Positions 25,519 to 35,228 of a stretch of DNA of 42,329 bases are shown here, piece by piece (position 1 is the stretch's first letter; each line of letters starts with the position of its first letter). Source of the DNA: Acidobacteriota bacterium. GTDB taxonomy: Bacteria; Acidobacteriota; Vicinamibacteria; Vicinamibacterales; UBA8438. Location: assembly GCA_011523845.1 (NCBI GenBank), contig WTFV01000056.1:1-42329 (forward strand), in the 5' to 3' direction. The notes under the pieces were generated by a model, which saw only the letters and a list, made by a program, of their open reading frames with translations, did not search any database and had not been told where the DNA came from. Both the position numbers and the translations under genes were made by a program.

Positions 25519-26646
25519 ATGAGAATCGGCATTGACGGCCGGGAGCTCCTCGGCCAGCCTACCGGCGTCGGTCGCTATCTCGCCAACCTCTGCGCGGAGT
25601 GGACCGCGTCGGCGCCGTATGCGGGGCACGAGCTGCTCCTCTACACGCCGCGGCCCGCACGCCTCCCCGCGCACGGGACGGAACGCACGCCGGGCGGTGC
25701 GCGAATGACCGCCGTCACCGTCCCCGGCGGCGGCGGATTCTGGTGGGAACAGGGCTCCCTGCCGCGGCGCGCCGCCGCCGACGGCCTCGACGTGTTCTTC
25801 GGCCCGGGCTACTCCGTGCCGCTCGGGCTTCGAATCCCGTCCGTCGTCACGCTGCACGACGTCTCCTTCATCGCGCATCCGGAGTGGTTCGGATGGCGCG
25901 AGGGACCGCGTCGCCGCTGGCTCGCGGTCCGGGCCGCGGCCGCGGCCCGCACGGTCGTGGCCGTGTCGGATTTCTCGCGGCAGGAGATACTCAGGCATCT
26001 GGACACGGCGCCGGACCGCGTGCGGGTCGTCCACAACGGCGTCACCGCGCCGGTCGCTGCGAAGCCGCGCCCCGCGAGCACGGCGGGCGCCGCCGGCGGG
26101 CCGCTGATCCTCTACGTCGGCGCCCTGTTCGCGCGCCGGCGGCTTCCGGTGCTCCTCGCCGCCTTCGAACGCGTCGTGCGCCGCCTGCCCGGCGCCGAAC
26201 TGGCGATCGTCGGCCCCGACAGGACCTTTCCCCCCGAGGACCTGCCCGGGTTCGCAGAGGCCGGCGGCATCGGCTCGCGCGTCACGTTCCTGTCGTACGT
26301 CGGGGAGGCGGAGCTCGCCGCCCTGTACCGTCGCGCGACCGTCTTCGCCTGGCTCTCGGAGTACGAGGGCTTCGGCCTGACGCCGCTCGAGGCGCTCGCG
26401 GCCGGCGTGCCGGTGGTCGCCGGCGACATCCCGGTGGCGCGCGAAGTCTACGGCAGAGCGGCGCGGCACGTACCGGTCGGCGACCCCGCGGCGGTCGCCG
26501 ACGCCCTCGTCGAGGTGCTCACCCGCCGCGACGTCCGTGCAGGCCTGCTGGCCGAGGCGCGTCCCCTGCTCGCCCGCTACACCTGGGCGCGCGCCGCGGC
26601 CGAGACCTTCGCGATCCTGGAGGGCGCTGCCGCGCGGCGACCATGA
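25519..26646 (+). CDS. Family-4 glycosyltransferase
   Basis: A 375-residue GT-B fold enzyme, first of the plus-strand polysaccharide block. I use ATG 25519, giving the typical opening MRIGIDGRELLGQPTGVGRYL. There is no SD. The N-terminal half has VTLHDVSFIAHPEWF, VVAVSDFSRQEI and VHNGV; the C-terminal donor half has ILYVGALFARRRL, AELAIVGPD, VTFLSYVGEAELAALYRRA and the E-x7-E type motif EYEGFGLTPLEALAAGVPVV. It would transfer a nucleotide-activated sugar onto a growing glycan; neither donor nor acceptor can be told. It overlaps the next gene by four bases (ATGA). Confidence 0.92.
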   Translation: MRIGIDGRELLGQPTGVGRYLANLCAEWTASAPYAGHELLLYTPRPARLPAHGTERTPGGARMTAVTVPGGGGFWWEQGSLPRRAAADGLDVFFGPGYSVPLGLRIPSVVTLHDVSFIAHPEWFGWREGPRRRWLAVRAAAAARTVVAVSDFSRQEILRHLDTAPDRVRVVHNGVTAPVAAKPRPASTAGAAGGPLILYVGALFARRRLPVLLAAFERVVRRLPGAELAIVGPDRTFPPEDLPGFAEAGGIGSRVTFLSYVGEAELAALYRRATVFAWLSEYEGFGLTPLEALAAGVPVVAGDIPVAREVYGRAARHVPVGDPAAVADALVEVLTRRDVRAGLLAEARPLLARYTWARAAAETFAILEGAAARRP

Positions 26647-27485
26647 TCCGCCTCGCCATCGTGATCGTGAGCTTCAACACCCGCCGGGATCTCCACGCCT
26701 GCCTGCGGTCGCTGCACGAGGGGCCGCCCGATCTGTCGCACGTCGTCGTCGTCGTCGACAACGGATCCTCCGACGGCAGCGTCCGTGCCGTTCGCACCGC
26801 GTGGCCGGACGTGCGGGTCGTCGAGATGGGCCGCAATGCCGGGTTCGCGGCGGCCAGCAACGCCGGCATCCGGTCTTGCGACAGCGATCTGGTCCTGCTT
26901 CTCAACAGCGACACGATCGTCCCTCCGGGCAGCGTGGACCGCCTCGCCGCGGCTCTGGAGGAAGACGCCGCGGCAGCCGCCGCCGGGCCGCGCCTCGTCG
27001 ACTCGGACGGCAGGCTGGAGCTCTCGTTCGGACGCATGCTGTCGCCGTGGAACGAGGCCCGCCAGAAGCTGATCGCCCTCGCCATCGCGGCGGGCATTCC
27101 CCCCATCGCCGGCTGGTTCGCACGGCGCGTCACGACCCCGCACCATCCGGATTGGGTCAGCGGCGCCTGCCTTCTGGTGCGCCGCGCCGCCGGCGCGGCG
27201 GCCGGCTGGCTGGACGAGCGGTTCTTCCTCTACGGCGAGGACGTCGACTTCTGCGCGGCGCTGCGCGCCGCGGGGCACCGGATTCTCTTCACCCCGGCCG
27301 CCGAGGTCGTTCACCTGCGAGGGCGCTCCGGCGCCGCCGATCGAGCCGCCGCCCGCGCCGCCTACCGGCGCAGCCAGATCGCGTTCTACGTCAAGCACCA
27401 TCCGCGGTGGGCCGGGGTCCTGCGCCTCTACCTGCGCGCGCGGGGGCAGCACCCACCCCCTTCGCCGCAGGAGCCTGCGCCGTAG
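26643..27485 (+). CDS. Family-2 glycosyltransferase (rhamnosyltransferase-like)
   Basis: A 280-residue GT-A fold enzyme. The opening LAIVIVSFNTRRDL and VVVVDNGSSDGS are the nucleotide-sugar site, NAGFAAASNAGI the usual follow-on, and LLLNSDT contains the metal-binding motif. WVSGACLLVRR and FFLYGEDVDFCAALRAAG are typical of the wbbL/rhamnosyltransferase subgroup. There are no membrane segments. ATG 26643 overlaps the previous stop, so the two transferases are co-translated. Length is slightly short but complete. Confidence 0.92.
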   Translation: MIRLAIVIVSFNTRRDLHACLRSLHEGPPDLSHVVVVVDNGSSDGSVRAVRTAWPDVRVVEMGRNAGFAAASNAGIRSCDSDLVLLLNSDTIVPPGSVDRLAAALEEDAAAAAAGPRLVDSDGRLELSFGRMLSPWNEARQKLIALAIAAGIPPIAGWFARRVTTPHHPDWVSGACLLVRRAAGAAAGWLDERFFLYGEDVDFCAALRAAGHRILFTPAAEVVHLRGRSGAADRAAARAAYRRSQIAFYVKHHPRWAGVLRLYLRARGQHPPPSPQEPAP

Positions 27486-27503
27486 AAGCTATAGTTGACA
27501 GCC

Positions 27504-28619
27504 GTGCGGGTCGCCATCGACGTTCGCAAGCTGCACGATTTCGGGATTGGCACCTACGTGCGCAACCTCGTGCACCAGCTCGCGCGAATCGACCACGAGA
27601 CGGACTACGTCCTGCTCTGCCGGAGCCGCGACGCAGGGCTCGCCGCGTCGCTCGGCGAGAACTTCAGGAGCGTCACGCACACGGCGCCGAACTACTCCGT
27701 CAGGGAGCAGCTCACCGTGCCGCTCAGCCTGAGCCGCACCGGCGCCACGCTGTTCCATGCGCCGCACTACGTGCTCCCGCCCCTGACCCCCTGCAGGGCC
27801 ATCGTCACGATCCACGACTGCATTCACCTGCGGTTTCCCCAGTACCTGCCCAACCGCCTGGCGTACGTCTACGCCCGCGCCCAGCTCTGGACGGCCACCC
27901 GGCGGGCACGGCGGGTGCTCACCGTGTCGGAGGCCTCCAAGCAGGACATCGTCCGCTTCTTCGACGTACCGGAATCGAAGGTCACGGTAATCCCGAACGC
28001 CATCGACGAACGATTCCACCAGGCCCCGGCGGAGACCGACCTCGTACGCGTCCGCGAGCGCTACCAGCTCCCGCAACGCTTCATCATGTATGCGGGCAAC
28101 GTGAAGCCGCACAAGAACCTCGAGCGCCTGATCGACGCCTTCGTGGCCGTCCGCCGGCGTGGATTCGACGACCTCGGGCTGCTCCTCAGCGGCAGCCAGG
28201 TGTCCCGGCACGCCACGCTGAGACGCGCCGTCCACCGTTACAACCTGCACAAGCAGGTCCGCTTCCTCGGCTATCAGACCACGGAGACCCTGGCCGTGCT
28301 CTACCGCTTGGCCGCCGTGTTCGTCTTTCCTTCCCTGTACGAGGGCTTCGGGCTGTCGCCGCTGGAAGCCATCGCCAGCGGCACCCCGGTCGTCGCCTCC
28401 AACGTGTCGTCGCTGCCGGAAGTGCTCGGGGATGCGGCCGTGCTGGTCGACCCGCTCGATGCGACCGCCATCGCCGACGGCATCACCCGGGTCCTCGAGG
28501 ACGCCGATCTGCGTACGGAGCTGCACCGCAAGGGACTTGCCCGAGCCGGCCGTTTCTCGTGGGAACAGTCCGTGCAGCGGGTCCGCCGCATCTACGAGGA
28601 AATCGAGGGCGAGAGCTGA
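27504..28619 (+). CDS. Family-4 glycosyltransferase
   Basis: A 371-residue GT-B enzyme from GTG 27504; a TTG three codons earlier is also possible and neither has a clear SD. The opening [19 protein letters not shown] fits the family. It contains [41 protein letters not shown], then the donor half [38 protein letters not shown] and [23 protein letters not shown]. It follows the GT2 gene by 18 bp. It is similar in layout to the protein encoded at 25,519-26,646 and is probably an ancient relative. Confidence 0.92.
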   Translation: MRVAIDVRKLHDFGIGTYVRNLVHQLARIDHETDYVLLCRSRDAGLAASLGENFRSVTHTAPNYSVREQLTVPLSLSRTGATLFHAPHYVLPPLTPCRAIVTIHDCIHLRFPQYLPNRLAYVYARAQLWTATRRARRVLTVSEASKQDIVRFFDVPESKVTVIPNAIDERFHQAPAETDLVRVRERYQLPQRFIMYAGNVKPHKNLERLIDAFVAVRRRGFDDLGLLLSGSQVSRHATLRRAVHRYNLHKQVRFLGYQTTETLAVLYRLAAVFVFPSLYEGFGLSPLEAIASGTPVVASNVSSLPEVLGDAAVLVDPLDATAIADGITRVLEDADLRTELHRKGLARAGRFSWEQSVQRVRRIYEEIEGES

Positions 28620-29761
28620 ACGACGGAACGCTCGCTCCACCGGCGGTCACTCCCGCGGAGGTCCGCGGGCGCCGCGTTGCGGTCGTCCATGACTGGCTCA
28701 CCGGCATGCGGGGCGGAGAGGTCACTCTCGAGGCCATTCTCGAGCTCGTCCCCGGCGCCCGGTTGCTGACGCTCGTGCACGTGCCGGGCAGCGTGACCCC
28801 CCGCATCGAGGCGCATCGCCCGCAGCCGTCCTTCGTACAGCGCCTGCCGCTGGCCCGGACGCGGTACCGGCAGTACCTGCCGCTGTTTCCCGCCGCCATC
28901 GAGCAGATCGACCTCGACGACGTCGAGCTGGTCATCAGCACCAGCCACTGCGCCGCCAAGGCGGTCGTGCCCACGGGCCGGACCCGCCACCTCTGCTATT
29001 GCTTCACACCGATGCGCTATGCGTGGGATCAGTTCGACGCCTACTTCGGACCCGCGCGGGTCGGGGCGCTCAGGAGCCGGCTGTACGGTCTGGCCCTGCG
29101 GCGTCTGGCGCGCTGGGACGCCGCGACGGCGGACCGCGTCGACCGCTACGTCGCCATCTCGCGCTACGTGGCCGGCCGCATCGACCGATACTATAATCGG
29201 ACGGCCGACGTGATCGAACCGCCAGTCGACACGAGCTTCTATTCGCCCGACGGGTCGCCGCCCGGCGATTACTTCATCATCGTGTCGGCGCTGGTGCCCT
29301 ACAAGCGGGTCGACCTCGCGATCGACGCGTGCCGTCTGGCCGGCGTGCCGTTGCGCGTCGTCGGCGGGGGCCCGGAGGCCGGGCCGTTGCGCCGGCGGGC
29401 CGGCCCCGGCGTGGAGTTCATCGAGCACTGCTCCCGGGGCGAGCTGCGCGGTCTCTACCGCGGCGCGAGAGCGTTCCTGCTGACCGGCGAGGAGGACTTC
29501 GGCATCGCTCCGGTGGAGGCGCAGGCCTGCGGCCGGCCCGTCATCGCCCTGGCCCGCGGCGGCGCGCGCGAGACGGTGGAGCACGGCGTCACCGGCCTGC
29601 TCGTGCCGGAATCCAGCGCCGAAGCGTTCGCGGCGGCCATCCGCTTGCTCGCCGACCTGGAGTGCGACGCGGCGCAACTGCGGCGCTCCGCGGCGCGCTT
29701 CGCGCGGCCGCTGTTCCAGGAGCGCATGCGCGCGGCCATCGAGGCGCTCGCCGACTGCTGA
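28559..29761 (+). CDS. Family-4 glycosyltransferase, start uncertain
   Basis: A GT-B enzyme of up to 400 residues. The conserved opening [17 protein letters not shown] begins near 28669, and no ATG lies between it and the previous gene. GTG 28559 is the nearest canonical start, but would overlap that gene by 61 bp. CTG 28616 forms a CTGA overlap with the previous stop and has AGGG upstream, so it may be the real start. Core motifs: [61 protein letters not shown] and [19 protein letters not shown]. It resembles mannosyltransferases of exopolysaccharide clusters. Confidence 0.88.
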   Translation: MGTVRAAGPPHLRGNRGRELNDGTLAPPAVTPAEVRGRRVAVVHDWLTGMRGGEVTLEAILELVPGARLLTLVHVPGSVTPRIEAHRPQPSFVQRLPLARTRYRQYLPLFPAAIEQIDLDDVELVISTSHCAAKAVVPTGRTRHLCYCFTPMRYAWDQFDAYFGPARVGALRSRLYGLALRRLARWDAATADRVDRYVAISRYVAGRIDRYYNRTADVIEPPVDTSFYSPDGSPPGDYFIIVSALVPYKRVDLAIDACRLAGVPLRVVGGGPEAGPLRRRAGPGVEFIEHCSRGELRGLYRGARAFLLTGEEDFGIAPVEAQACGRPVIALARGGARETVEHGVTGLLVPESSAEAFAAAIRLLADLECDAAQLRRSAARFARPLFQERMRAAIEALADC

Positions 29762-29799
29762 CGGGAGCCCCGAGCGCAGGAGGAAACGAGGCGGACGGC

Positions 29800-31242
29800 A
29801 TGACCCGGCAGACGAGAGTGCTCATCGCGTGCCACGTGGTGCTCGATTTCACCCTCGGGATGGCGGCGTTCGCATTGGCCTACTTCGTCCGCTTCGAGCT
29901 CGGCATCTTCGCGACGCCGAAGGGACAGCCCGACTTCGTCCCCCAGTACCTCGTACTGATGCCGTTCGTCGGGCTGCTCGTGCCCCTGGCGTTCCACCTG
30001 CAGGGCACCTACCGCCTGCACCGCCACCGGAGCGGCGTCGACGACTTCTTCAACGTTCTCGTCGGCACCCTGATCGCGGTGATCGCCGGGCTGCTCGGCA
30101 CGCTCTACGTCCAGGTCTATTCCGCCTCGCCGGCGGATCGGGACGCGGGCACGTTCGAAGTCTCGCGCCTCGTGTGGGGCCTGTTCGCCTTCCTGAACGT
30201 CGGCCTCGCCTACGCCTCCCGGGATCTGCTGCGGCGCTACCTGCGCCGGCGGTTCGCGGCGGGCATCGGGCTCCGGCGCGTGCTCATCGCCGGCACCGGC
30301 GAGCTCGCACGCCACGTCGCCGACCGGTGCCTGCGGCACGCCGAGTTCGGGTACCACGTCGTTGGGTTCCTCGACGACGAGGTCGCCGGCGGCGACCACC
30401 TGGGCTACCGCGGCCTGCCGTTGCTCGGCACGCTGGGCGATGCCGAGGACGTCGTTGCGCGCGAGCGGATCGACCAGTTGTACGTGGCGCTGCCGCTGGA
30501 ACAGCACGTGAGGATGCTCGACCTGATCGAGGTCGCCAACCGCGAGTGCATCGACATCCGGGTCGTGCCGGATTTCCTGCAGTTCGTCACGTTGCGCGCC
30601 CGGTTGGAGGAGCTGGACGGCATTCCGCTGATAAACGTCAACGACGTCCCGCTCCAGGGCCTGAATGCAGCGATCAAGCGACTCATCGACATCGGCTGCA
30701 CCCTGGCCGCCCTGGCGGTGCTGGCGCTGCCGATGGCGGCGATTGCCGTCGTCATCCGCCTCACCTCGCCGGGACCGGCACTCTATCGGCAGGAGCGCAT
30801 GGGGCTGGACGGGCGCCCGTTCGAGACCCTGAAGTTCCGCTCGATGTACGACGACGCGGAACGGCACACGGGACCGGTCTTCACGCGCCGGGACGATCCG
30901 CGCTGCACCCCGGTGGGGCGCGTGCTGCGGCGCTTCAGCCTCGACGAGCTGCCGCAGCTCTGGAACGTTCTGCGCGGCGAGATGTCGCTGGTCGGACCGC
31001 GTCCCGAGCGGCCGTACTTCGTGGAGCAGTTCAAGGGGCAGGTCCCGCAGTACATGCTCCGTCACAAGGTCAAGGCGGGCCTGACCGGCTGGGCGCAGGT
31101 GAACGACCTGCGCGGCAACACCTCCATCGAGAAGCGCATCGAGTACGATCTCTACTATATCGAGAACTGGTCCGTGGCGCTCGACCTGAAGATCATGTGG
31201 CTCACGGTGCTCCGGCTCTCGTTCCACCGCCACGCCTACTGA
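29800..31242 (+). CDS. Undecaprenyl-phosphate sugar-1-phosphate transferase (EPS initiator)
   Basis: A 480-residue polyprenyl glycosylphosphotransferase of the WbaP/WcaJ type. It starts a glycan by moving a sugar-1-phosphate onto undecaprenyl phosphate at the inner membrane. Four N-terminal hydrophobic segments (residues about 8-130) are followed by a CoA-binding-like Rossmann domain (RRVLIAGTGELARHVADRC) and another membrane segment (IDIGCTLAALAVLALPMAAIAVVI). The catalytic C-terminal domain has LYRQERMGLDGRPFETLKFRSM, RVLRRFSLDELPQLWNVLRGEMSLVGPRP and the final LTGWAQVNDLRGN. ATG 29800 has GAGG upstream. It ends the plus-strand polysaccharide block. Confidence 0.94.
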   Translation: MTRQTRVLIACHVVLDFTLGMAAFALAYFVRFELGIFATPKGQPDFVPQYLVLMPFVGLLVPLAFHLQGTYRLHRHRSGVDDFFNVLVGTLIAVIAGLLGTLYVQVYSASPADRDAGTFEVSRLVWGLFAFLNVGLAYASRDLLRRYLRRRFAAGIGLRRVLIAGTGELARHVADRCLRHAEFGYHVVGFLDDEVAGGDHLGYRGLPLLGTLGDAEDVVARERIDQLYVALPLEQHVRMLDLIEVANRECIDIRVVPDFLQFVTLRARLEELDGIPLINVNDVPLQGLNAAIKRLIDIGCTLAALAVLALPMAAIAVVIRLTSPGPALYRQERMGLDGRPFETLKFRSMYDDAERHTGPVFTRRDDPRCTPVGRVLRRFSLDELPQLWNVLRGEMSLVGPRPERPYFVEQFKGQVPQYMLRHKVKAGLTGWAQVNDLRGNTSIEKRIEYDLYYIENWSVALDLKIMWLTVLRLSFHRHAY

Positions 31243-31456
31243 CCGCACACCCGGGCGCGGACTTCTTCGCATTCGGATTCGGAATACTCCGCAAGGACCT
31301 CTCCACGTCGCCGCGAGAACCCCGGGCAGTCGGCCCGGCCACGCACGGCATGCGACTTGCACCGACGCCCGTTCGATACAGCGTGCGATCCCCGGACAGG
31401 CCGGCAGCCGAATATCGCCGAGGACGGCGATGCCGCCGTCAGGGAGGTGAGCTTCG

Positions 31457-33169
31457 ATGCCGACCCGTCAACCACTCGCCGCCCCGACGCCCCCTGCGCC
31501 GGTCGATCAGGCGGACGTGATCGCGTGTCTGGCGGCGCCCGGCGCCTACGGCGCAGGATCCGGACCCGTGGAGCGCATCGACACGCACACCTCGGTCGTG
31601 TTCCTCGTCGACGATCGGGCCTTCAAGCTCAAGCGGGCCGTGCAGTTCGACTACCTGGACTATTCGACGCCGGAGCAGCGCCGCCGTTGCTGTCTCGAGG
31701 AAGTGCGCCTGAACCGGCGGACCGCACCGCAGTTGTACCGTCGCGTACGGGCCGTCCGTCAGGCGCCGACCGGCCTGCTGGCGCTGGACGGATGGGGCCA
31801 CGCCGTCGATTACGTCGTGGAGATGAAGCGCTTCCACGCAGACGCCCAGCTCGACCGGCTGGCGGAGCGCGGGGGGCTGGACGAGGCCCTGATGCCCCGG
31901 CTGGCGGACGCGGTCGCAGACCTTCACGAAGTCGCCGAGGCAAGCTTCGATCAGGGCGGTCGGCGCGGCATGGCCGCCGTGCTGCGAGGCGTCCGCGACG
32001 GGATGCGCGCGCACGGGCGCGAAGTGCTGGAGCACGCGGCCGCCGAACCCCTGTGGGCGGCATGCCTCCGGGCCCTGGTCCTTCGGGGAAGCCTGCTCGA
32101 TGCGCGGCGGGCCGCCGGTTTCGTGCGGCGGGGCCATGGCGATCTCCATCTGCGCAACATCTGCCTGCTCGGCGGACAGCCGGTGTTGTTCGACTGCATC
32201 GAGTTCAACCAGGCCATCGCCTGCGTGGACGTGATGTACGACCTGGCGTTCCTGCTCATGGATCTGCTGCACAGGAATCTCCCGGGGCACGCCAACGCCG
32301 TGCTCAACGGGTACCTCGAGCGCACGGGTGACGTGGGCGGCCTGGCGCTGTTGCCGCTCTTCCTGGCCGTGCGGGCCGCCATCCGCGCGATGACGCAGGC
32401 GACCGCCGCCCCCTTGCACCGCGGCGCCGCGGAGGCGGCCGCGCTGCGGGGCGATGCACGACGGTACCTCACCCTGGCGCAGGAGCTGGTCACGCCGGCC
32501 GCGCCGCGGCTCGTCGCAGTCGGGGGACCGTCCGGATCGGGAAAGACCACGCTGGCGCGTCGCCTCGCGGCGTCGGTCGGACCGGCTCCCGGGGCGCTGG
32601 TCGTCAGGAGCGACGTCGAACGCAAGCGCCTGCTCGGCGCGCCGGTCGACGAGCGTCTGGGCCCGGGCGGTTACACGGAGAGCGTGACCCGGGACGTGTA
32701 CCGTATTCTCGCGGAGCGGGCCGACGCCGTGCTCCGCAGCGGCCACGGCGTCGTCGTCGACGCGGTCTTCGGCGATCACGCCGCCCGCACCGCCCTGCGG
32801 GAGGTCGCCCGCGCCAACCGCGTGCAGTTCAGCGGTCTCTGGCTCGACGCGTCACTCGACGTCCTGCGCGCCCGCATCGAAGCCCGCGTCGGCGACGCAT
32901 CGGACGCCACGGCAGAGGTGGCGGCTCGTCAGATTGAAGAGCTGCATGCGCCGGTCTCGTGGACCCCTCTGGACGCGAACGCAGAGGCCGCAGCCGTCTG
33001 GCAGGCGGCGCGCCGCGCGCTCGCCGGCGCACCCGCCTCACCGGCCCGGGCGCCGCGGGCGAAACCCCGCCGCGGCACGAAGCGCGCCGACGCCCCGGCC
33101 GCCACGGAACCCGTCGGTGCAGTGCTCGATCGCGGCCACGGTCAGGCGCACCACGAACCCGATCCGTGA
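31457..33169 (+). CDS. APH-like/AAA-ATPase two-domain protein
   Basis: A 570-residue protein. ATG 31457 has GGGAGGTGAG just ahead. Residues about 30-330 resemble an aminoglycoside phosphotransferase-type kinase, with HGDLHLRN (227-234) as the catalytic loop and FDCIEFNQ as the metal-binding region. Residues about 350-510 form a P-loop kinase with Walker A GGPSGSGKTT (356-365). The C terminus is a disordered Ala/Pro/Arg-rich tail of about 55 residues. This fusion is widespread and often lies next to universal stress protein genes, as here. Its substrate is unknown; it should not be read as an antibiotic resistance gene. Confidence 0.88.
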   Translation: MPTRQPLAAPTPPAPVDQADVIACLAAPGAYGAGSGPVERIDTHTSVVFLVDDRAFKLKRAVQFDYLDYSTPEQRRRCCLEEVRLNRRTAPQLYRRVRAVRQAPTGLLALDGWGHAVDYVVEMKRFHADAQLDRLAERGGLDEALMPRLADAVADLHEVAEASFDQGGRRGMAAVLRGVRDGMRAHGREVLEHAAAEPLWAACLRALVLRGSLLDARRAAGFVRRGHGDLHLRNICLLGGQPVLFDCIEFNQAIACVDVMYDLAFLLMDLLHRNLPGHANAVLNGYLERTGDVGGLALLPLFLAVRAAIRAMTQATAAPLHRGAAEAAALRGDARRYLTLAQELVTPAAPRLVAVGGPSGSGKTTLARRLAASVGPAPGALVVRSDVERKRLLGAPVDERLGPGGYTESVTRDVYRILAERADAVLRSGHGVVVDAVFGDHAARTALREVARANRVQFSGLWLDASLDVLRARIEARVGDASDATAEVAARQIEELHAPVSWTPLDANAEAAAVWQAARRALAGAPASPARAPRAKPRRGTKRADAPAATEPVGAVLDRGHGQAHHEPDP

Positions 33170-33239
33170 CGAACGCACCACCGCGACGAGGGTTTCAATC
33201 CTGCGGCGCCCGGGCTGCGTGGCGCCGGCTGGCACTAAG

Positions 33240-33249
33240 CTTGCGCAAG
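33240..33249. promoter_or_regulatory. Small palindrome upstream of Usp gene
   Basis: CTTGCGCAAG is a perfect 10-bp palindrome ending 31 bp before the ATG of the tandem universal stress protein gene. It could be an operator half-site arrangement or chance; I see no second copy in the window next to the other Usp genes. Confidence 0.25.
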
Positions 33250-33280
33250 TCGGCGCCGGCAAGTGAAAGGAGTCGAGGCG

Positions 33281-34162
33281 ATGACACTGCGCACAATCCT
33301 GCACCCGACAGACTGTTCGGACAGCGCCGCGCGCGCACTCGAGGTCGCGACGCGGTTCGCGGCGACGCACCGGGCGGAACTTCTGATTCTGCATGCCGAG
33401 CTGCTGCACGGCGACACGGCGCGCGAGGTGGGCGAGGCGCTCGATGAATGCGTTGCGTCCGCCCGTCGCCTCCTGGCTTCGCTGGCGGGGCAGGACGCGC
33501 CCGGCGTGCAGGTAATCCGGGCACGGACGTTCTTCGCCCACGATGCCATCCTGCAGGCGGCCACTGAGAGGCACGCCGACCTGATCGTGATGGGCACGCA
33601 CGGCCGCCGCGGATTCAGCCGGCTGCTCCTGGGAAGCAACGCGGAACGCGTGCTGCGACAGGCTCCGTGCGATGTGCTGACCGTTCGGAGCGACGCGGCA
33701 TTGCCCGCCGGCAGCGGGTTCAAGACGCTTCTCGTTCCTGTCGATTTCTCCGATTGCTCCAGACGTGGGCTCGATGAAGCCATGGCCCTGGCCGCGAATG
33801 CGGACGCGACGATTCACATCGTCCACGTCATCGAACCCATGCCGCCGATGTACTACGCCGGCAACGTGTCGACCCGCTTCGAACTGGACGGCGACCTTCG
33901 CGTTCGCGTCGAAGAACGGCTTCGTACGTGGACAGGCGATCCGCGAGGCGCCCGGTACGTCGTGCGGGAGGGTCACCCGGCGGTGGAGATCGCCCGCGCG
34001 GCCGACGACAGGAAGGCCGATCTCGTCATCATGAGCAACAGAGGGGCCTCGGGCGTCGAATGGCTGCTGGTGGGCAGCGTGACGGAGCGTGTCTGTCGCC
34101 TGGCCACCGTGCCGGTCCTCACGGTCCGACAGCAGGCGGATTCCGAGACGCCCGACGCGTAG
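33281..34162 (+). CDS. Tandem-domain universal stress protein
   Basis: A 293-residue protein made of two Usp domains. I use ATG 33281 because AAAGGAG lies upstream; the frame opens at GTG 33263 inside that SD. Domain 1 (residues 1 to about 142) has ILHPTDCSDSAARAL and the ATP-binding tail GTHGRRGFSRLLLGSNAERV. Domain 2 (about 148-293) has LLVPVDFSDCSRRGLDEA and SNRGASGVEWLLVGSVTERV, with the G-x2-G-x9-G pattern in both. Such proteins bind ATP or AMP and help survival in low oxygen or stationary phase. It follows the APH/AAA gene on the same strand by 111 bp and ends 23 bp from the opposing single-domain Usp. Confidence 0.93.
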   Translation: MTLRTILHPTDCSDSAARALEVATRFAATHRAELLILHAELLHGDTAREVGEALDECVASARRLLASLAGQDAPGVQVIRARTFFAHDAILQAATERHADLIVMGTHGRRGFSRLLLGSNAERVLRQAPCDVLTVRSDAALPAGSGFKTLLVPVDFSDCSRRGLDEAMALAANADATIHIVHVIEPMPPMYYAGNVSTRFELDGDLRVRVEERLRTWTGDPRGARYVVREGHPAVEIARAADDRKADLVIMSNRGASGVEWLLVGSVTERVCRLATVPVLTVRQQADSETPDA

Positions 34163-34185
34163 CGCCAGGTTTCGACTCGCCTCGG

Positions 34186-34662
34186 CTAGATCACGGGCAT
34201 CGTGGGCATCACGAACGTATGGCCCGGCTTTCTCACCGTGAGCACCGGACACGGCGCCTTGCGCACGACCTTCTCCGCCACGCTGCCCAGCAACATGTGA
34301 CTGACGGCTCCTCTCCCGTGTGTCCCCATCACGATCAGATCGATCTCGTTCTCTCGGGCGTAGCGGATGATCTCGACGAACGCGTGGCCGACTCGGGCCG
34401 CCCGTTCGGTCTCGATCCCGCTCAACGAGATTTCAGCGAGGCGCCGCTCGGCCTCGGCGATCCACGTCTTGCGCAAATCGGGAATCGAGACGCCGGCGGC
34501 ATCGCCGGCCCAGTCCTGCGATACCGGGTCGGGAACCACGTGAAGCAGGTGCACGCGGGCGCCGAACCGGCTCGCCAACCCGGATGCATAATCCAGCGAC
34601 CAGGCGGCAGTGTCGCTGAAGTCCGTCGGAAACAGGATGCGTTGCAGGGGAAACGTGGCCAT
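34186..34662 (-). CDS. Universal stress protein, single domain
   Basis: A 158-residue Usp. ATG 34662 has AGGGAGGT ahead. It opens LQRILFPTDFSDTAAWSLDYA, and the nucleotide-binding end is GTHGRGAVSHMLLGSVAEKVVRKAPCPVLTVR, with all glycines in place. It ends GHTFVMPTMPVI, close to the GHAFVMP ending of the next Usp upstream, so the two are probably tandem duplicates. Probably cotranscribed from the gene at 35228, 89 bp away. Confidence 0.94.
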   Translation of the reverse strand: MATFPLQRILFPTDFSDTAAWSLDYASGLASRFGARVHLLHVVPDPVSQDWAGDAAGVSIPDLRKTWIAEAERRLAEISLSGIETERAARVGHAFVEIIRYARENEIDLIVMGTHGRGAVSHMLLGSVAEKVVRKAPCPVLTVRKPGHTFVMPTMPVI

Positions 34663-34751
34663 TCGCTACCTCCCTTTCACGGTGCGGTGTGTCCGATTGC
34701 CATGACGGCCCTTCCTGCGACTGCACATGCAACAGGATCCGCGATACGCGG

Positions 34752-35228
34752 TCACGGCATCACGAACGCGTGTCCCGCGTCGCGCACCGTCATGACCGGA
34801 CACGGCGCCGTCCGCAACACGTTCTCCGCCACGCTCCCCAGAAGCATGTGGGCGACGGCTCCCCGCCCGTGCGTCCCCATCACGATGAGGTCGATATCGC
34901 GCTCGTGCGCATAGCGGACGATCTCGACGAACGGCTCGCCCACGCGGGCCTCGCGCTGAACCGCGCGATCGGAATCGAGGCCGGCGGCGAGCCCCGCCAT
35001 CCGTTCCCGGGCTCCGGCTTCCAGGCGATCGACGACCGCCGGCAGCGAATAGCCCCACAGCGCGGCGCCGGCGGGACCGATGTGCGGACACTCGACTACA
35101 TGCAGGAGATGCAGGACGCTGCCGAACAGTTCGACGAGCCTCTGGCCGTGCTCCAGCGCCAGCTCGGACGTCCGGCTGAAATCGACCGGAACCAGAATCT
35201 TGTCGAGCGCCAACGTATCGGCAGTCAT
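34752..35228 (-). CDS. Universal stress protein, single domain
   Basis: A 158-residue Usp. ATG 35228 has GAGGAG five bases ahead. It opens LDKILVPVDFSRTSELALEHGQ and ends with GTHGRGAVAHMLLGSVAENVLRTAPCPVMTVRDAGHAFVMP (quoted in part; all ATP-binding glycines are present). It is the promoter-proximal member of a duplicated pair with the gene ending at 34186. It is transcribed away from the UDP-glucuronate decarboxylase gene. Confidence 0.94.
   Translation of the reverse strand: MTADTLALDKILVPVDFSRTSELALEHGQRLVELFGSVLHLLHVVECPHIGPAGAALWGYSLPAVVDRLEAGARERMAGLAAGLDSDRAVQREARVGEPFVEIVRYAHERDIDLIVMGTHGRGAVAHMLLGSVAENVLRTAPCPVMTVRDAGHAFVMP

Noticed and set aside
31457..33169. Reading the APH-like domain as an antibiotic resistance gene
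   Set aside because: The fusion to a P-loop kinase domain and the Usp neighbours place it in a general family of unknown substrate.
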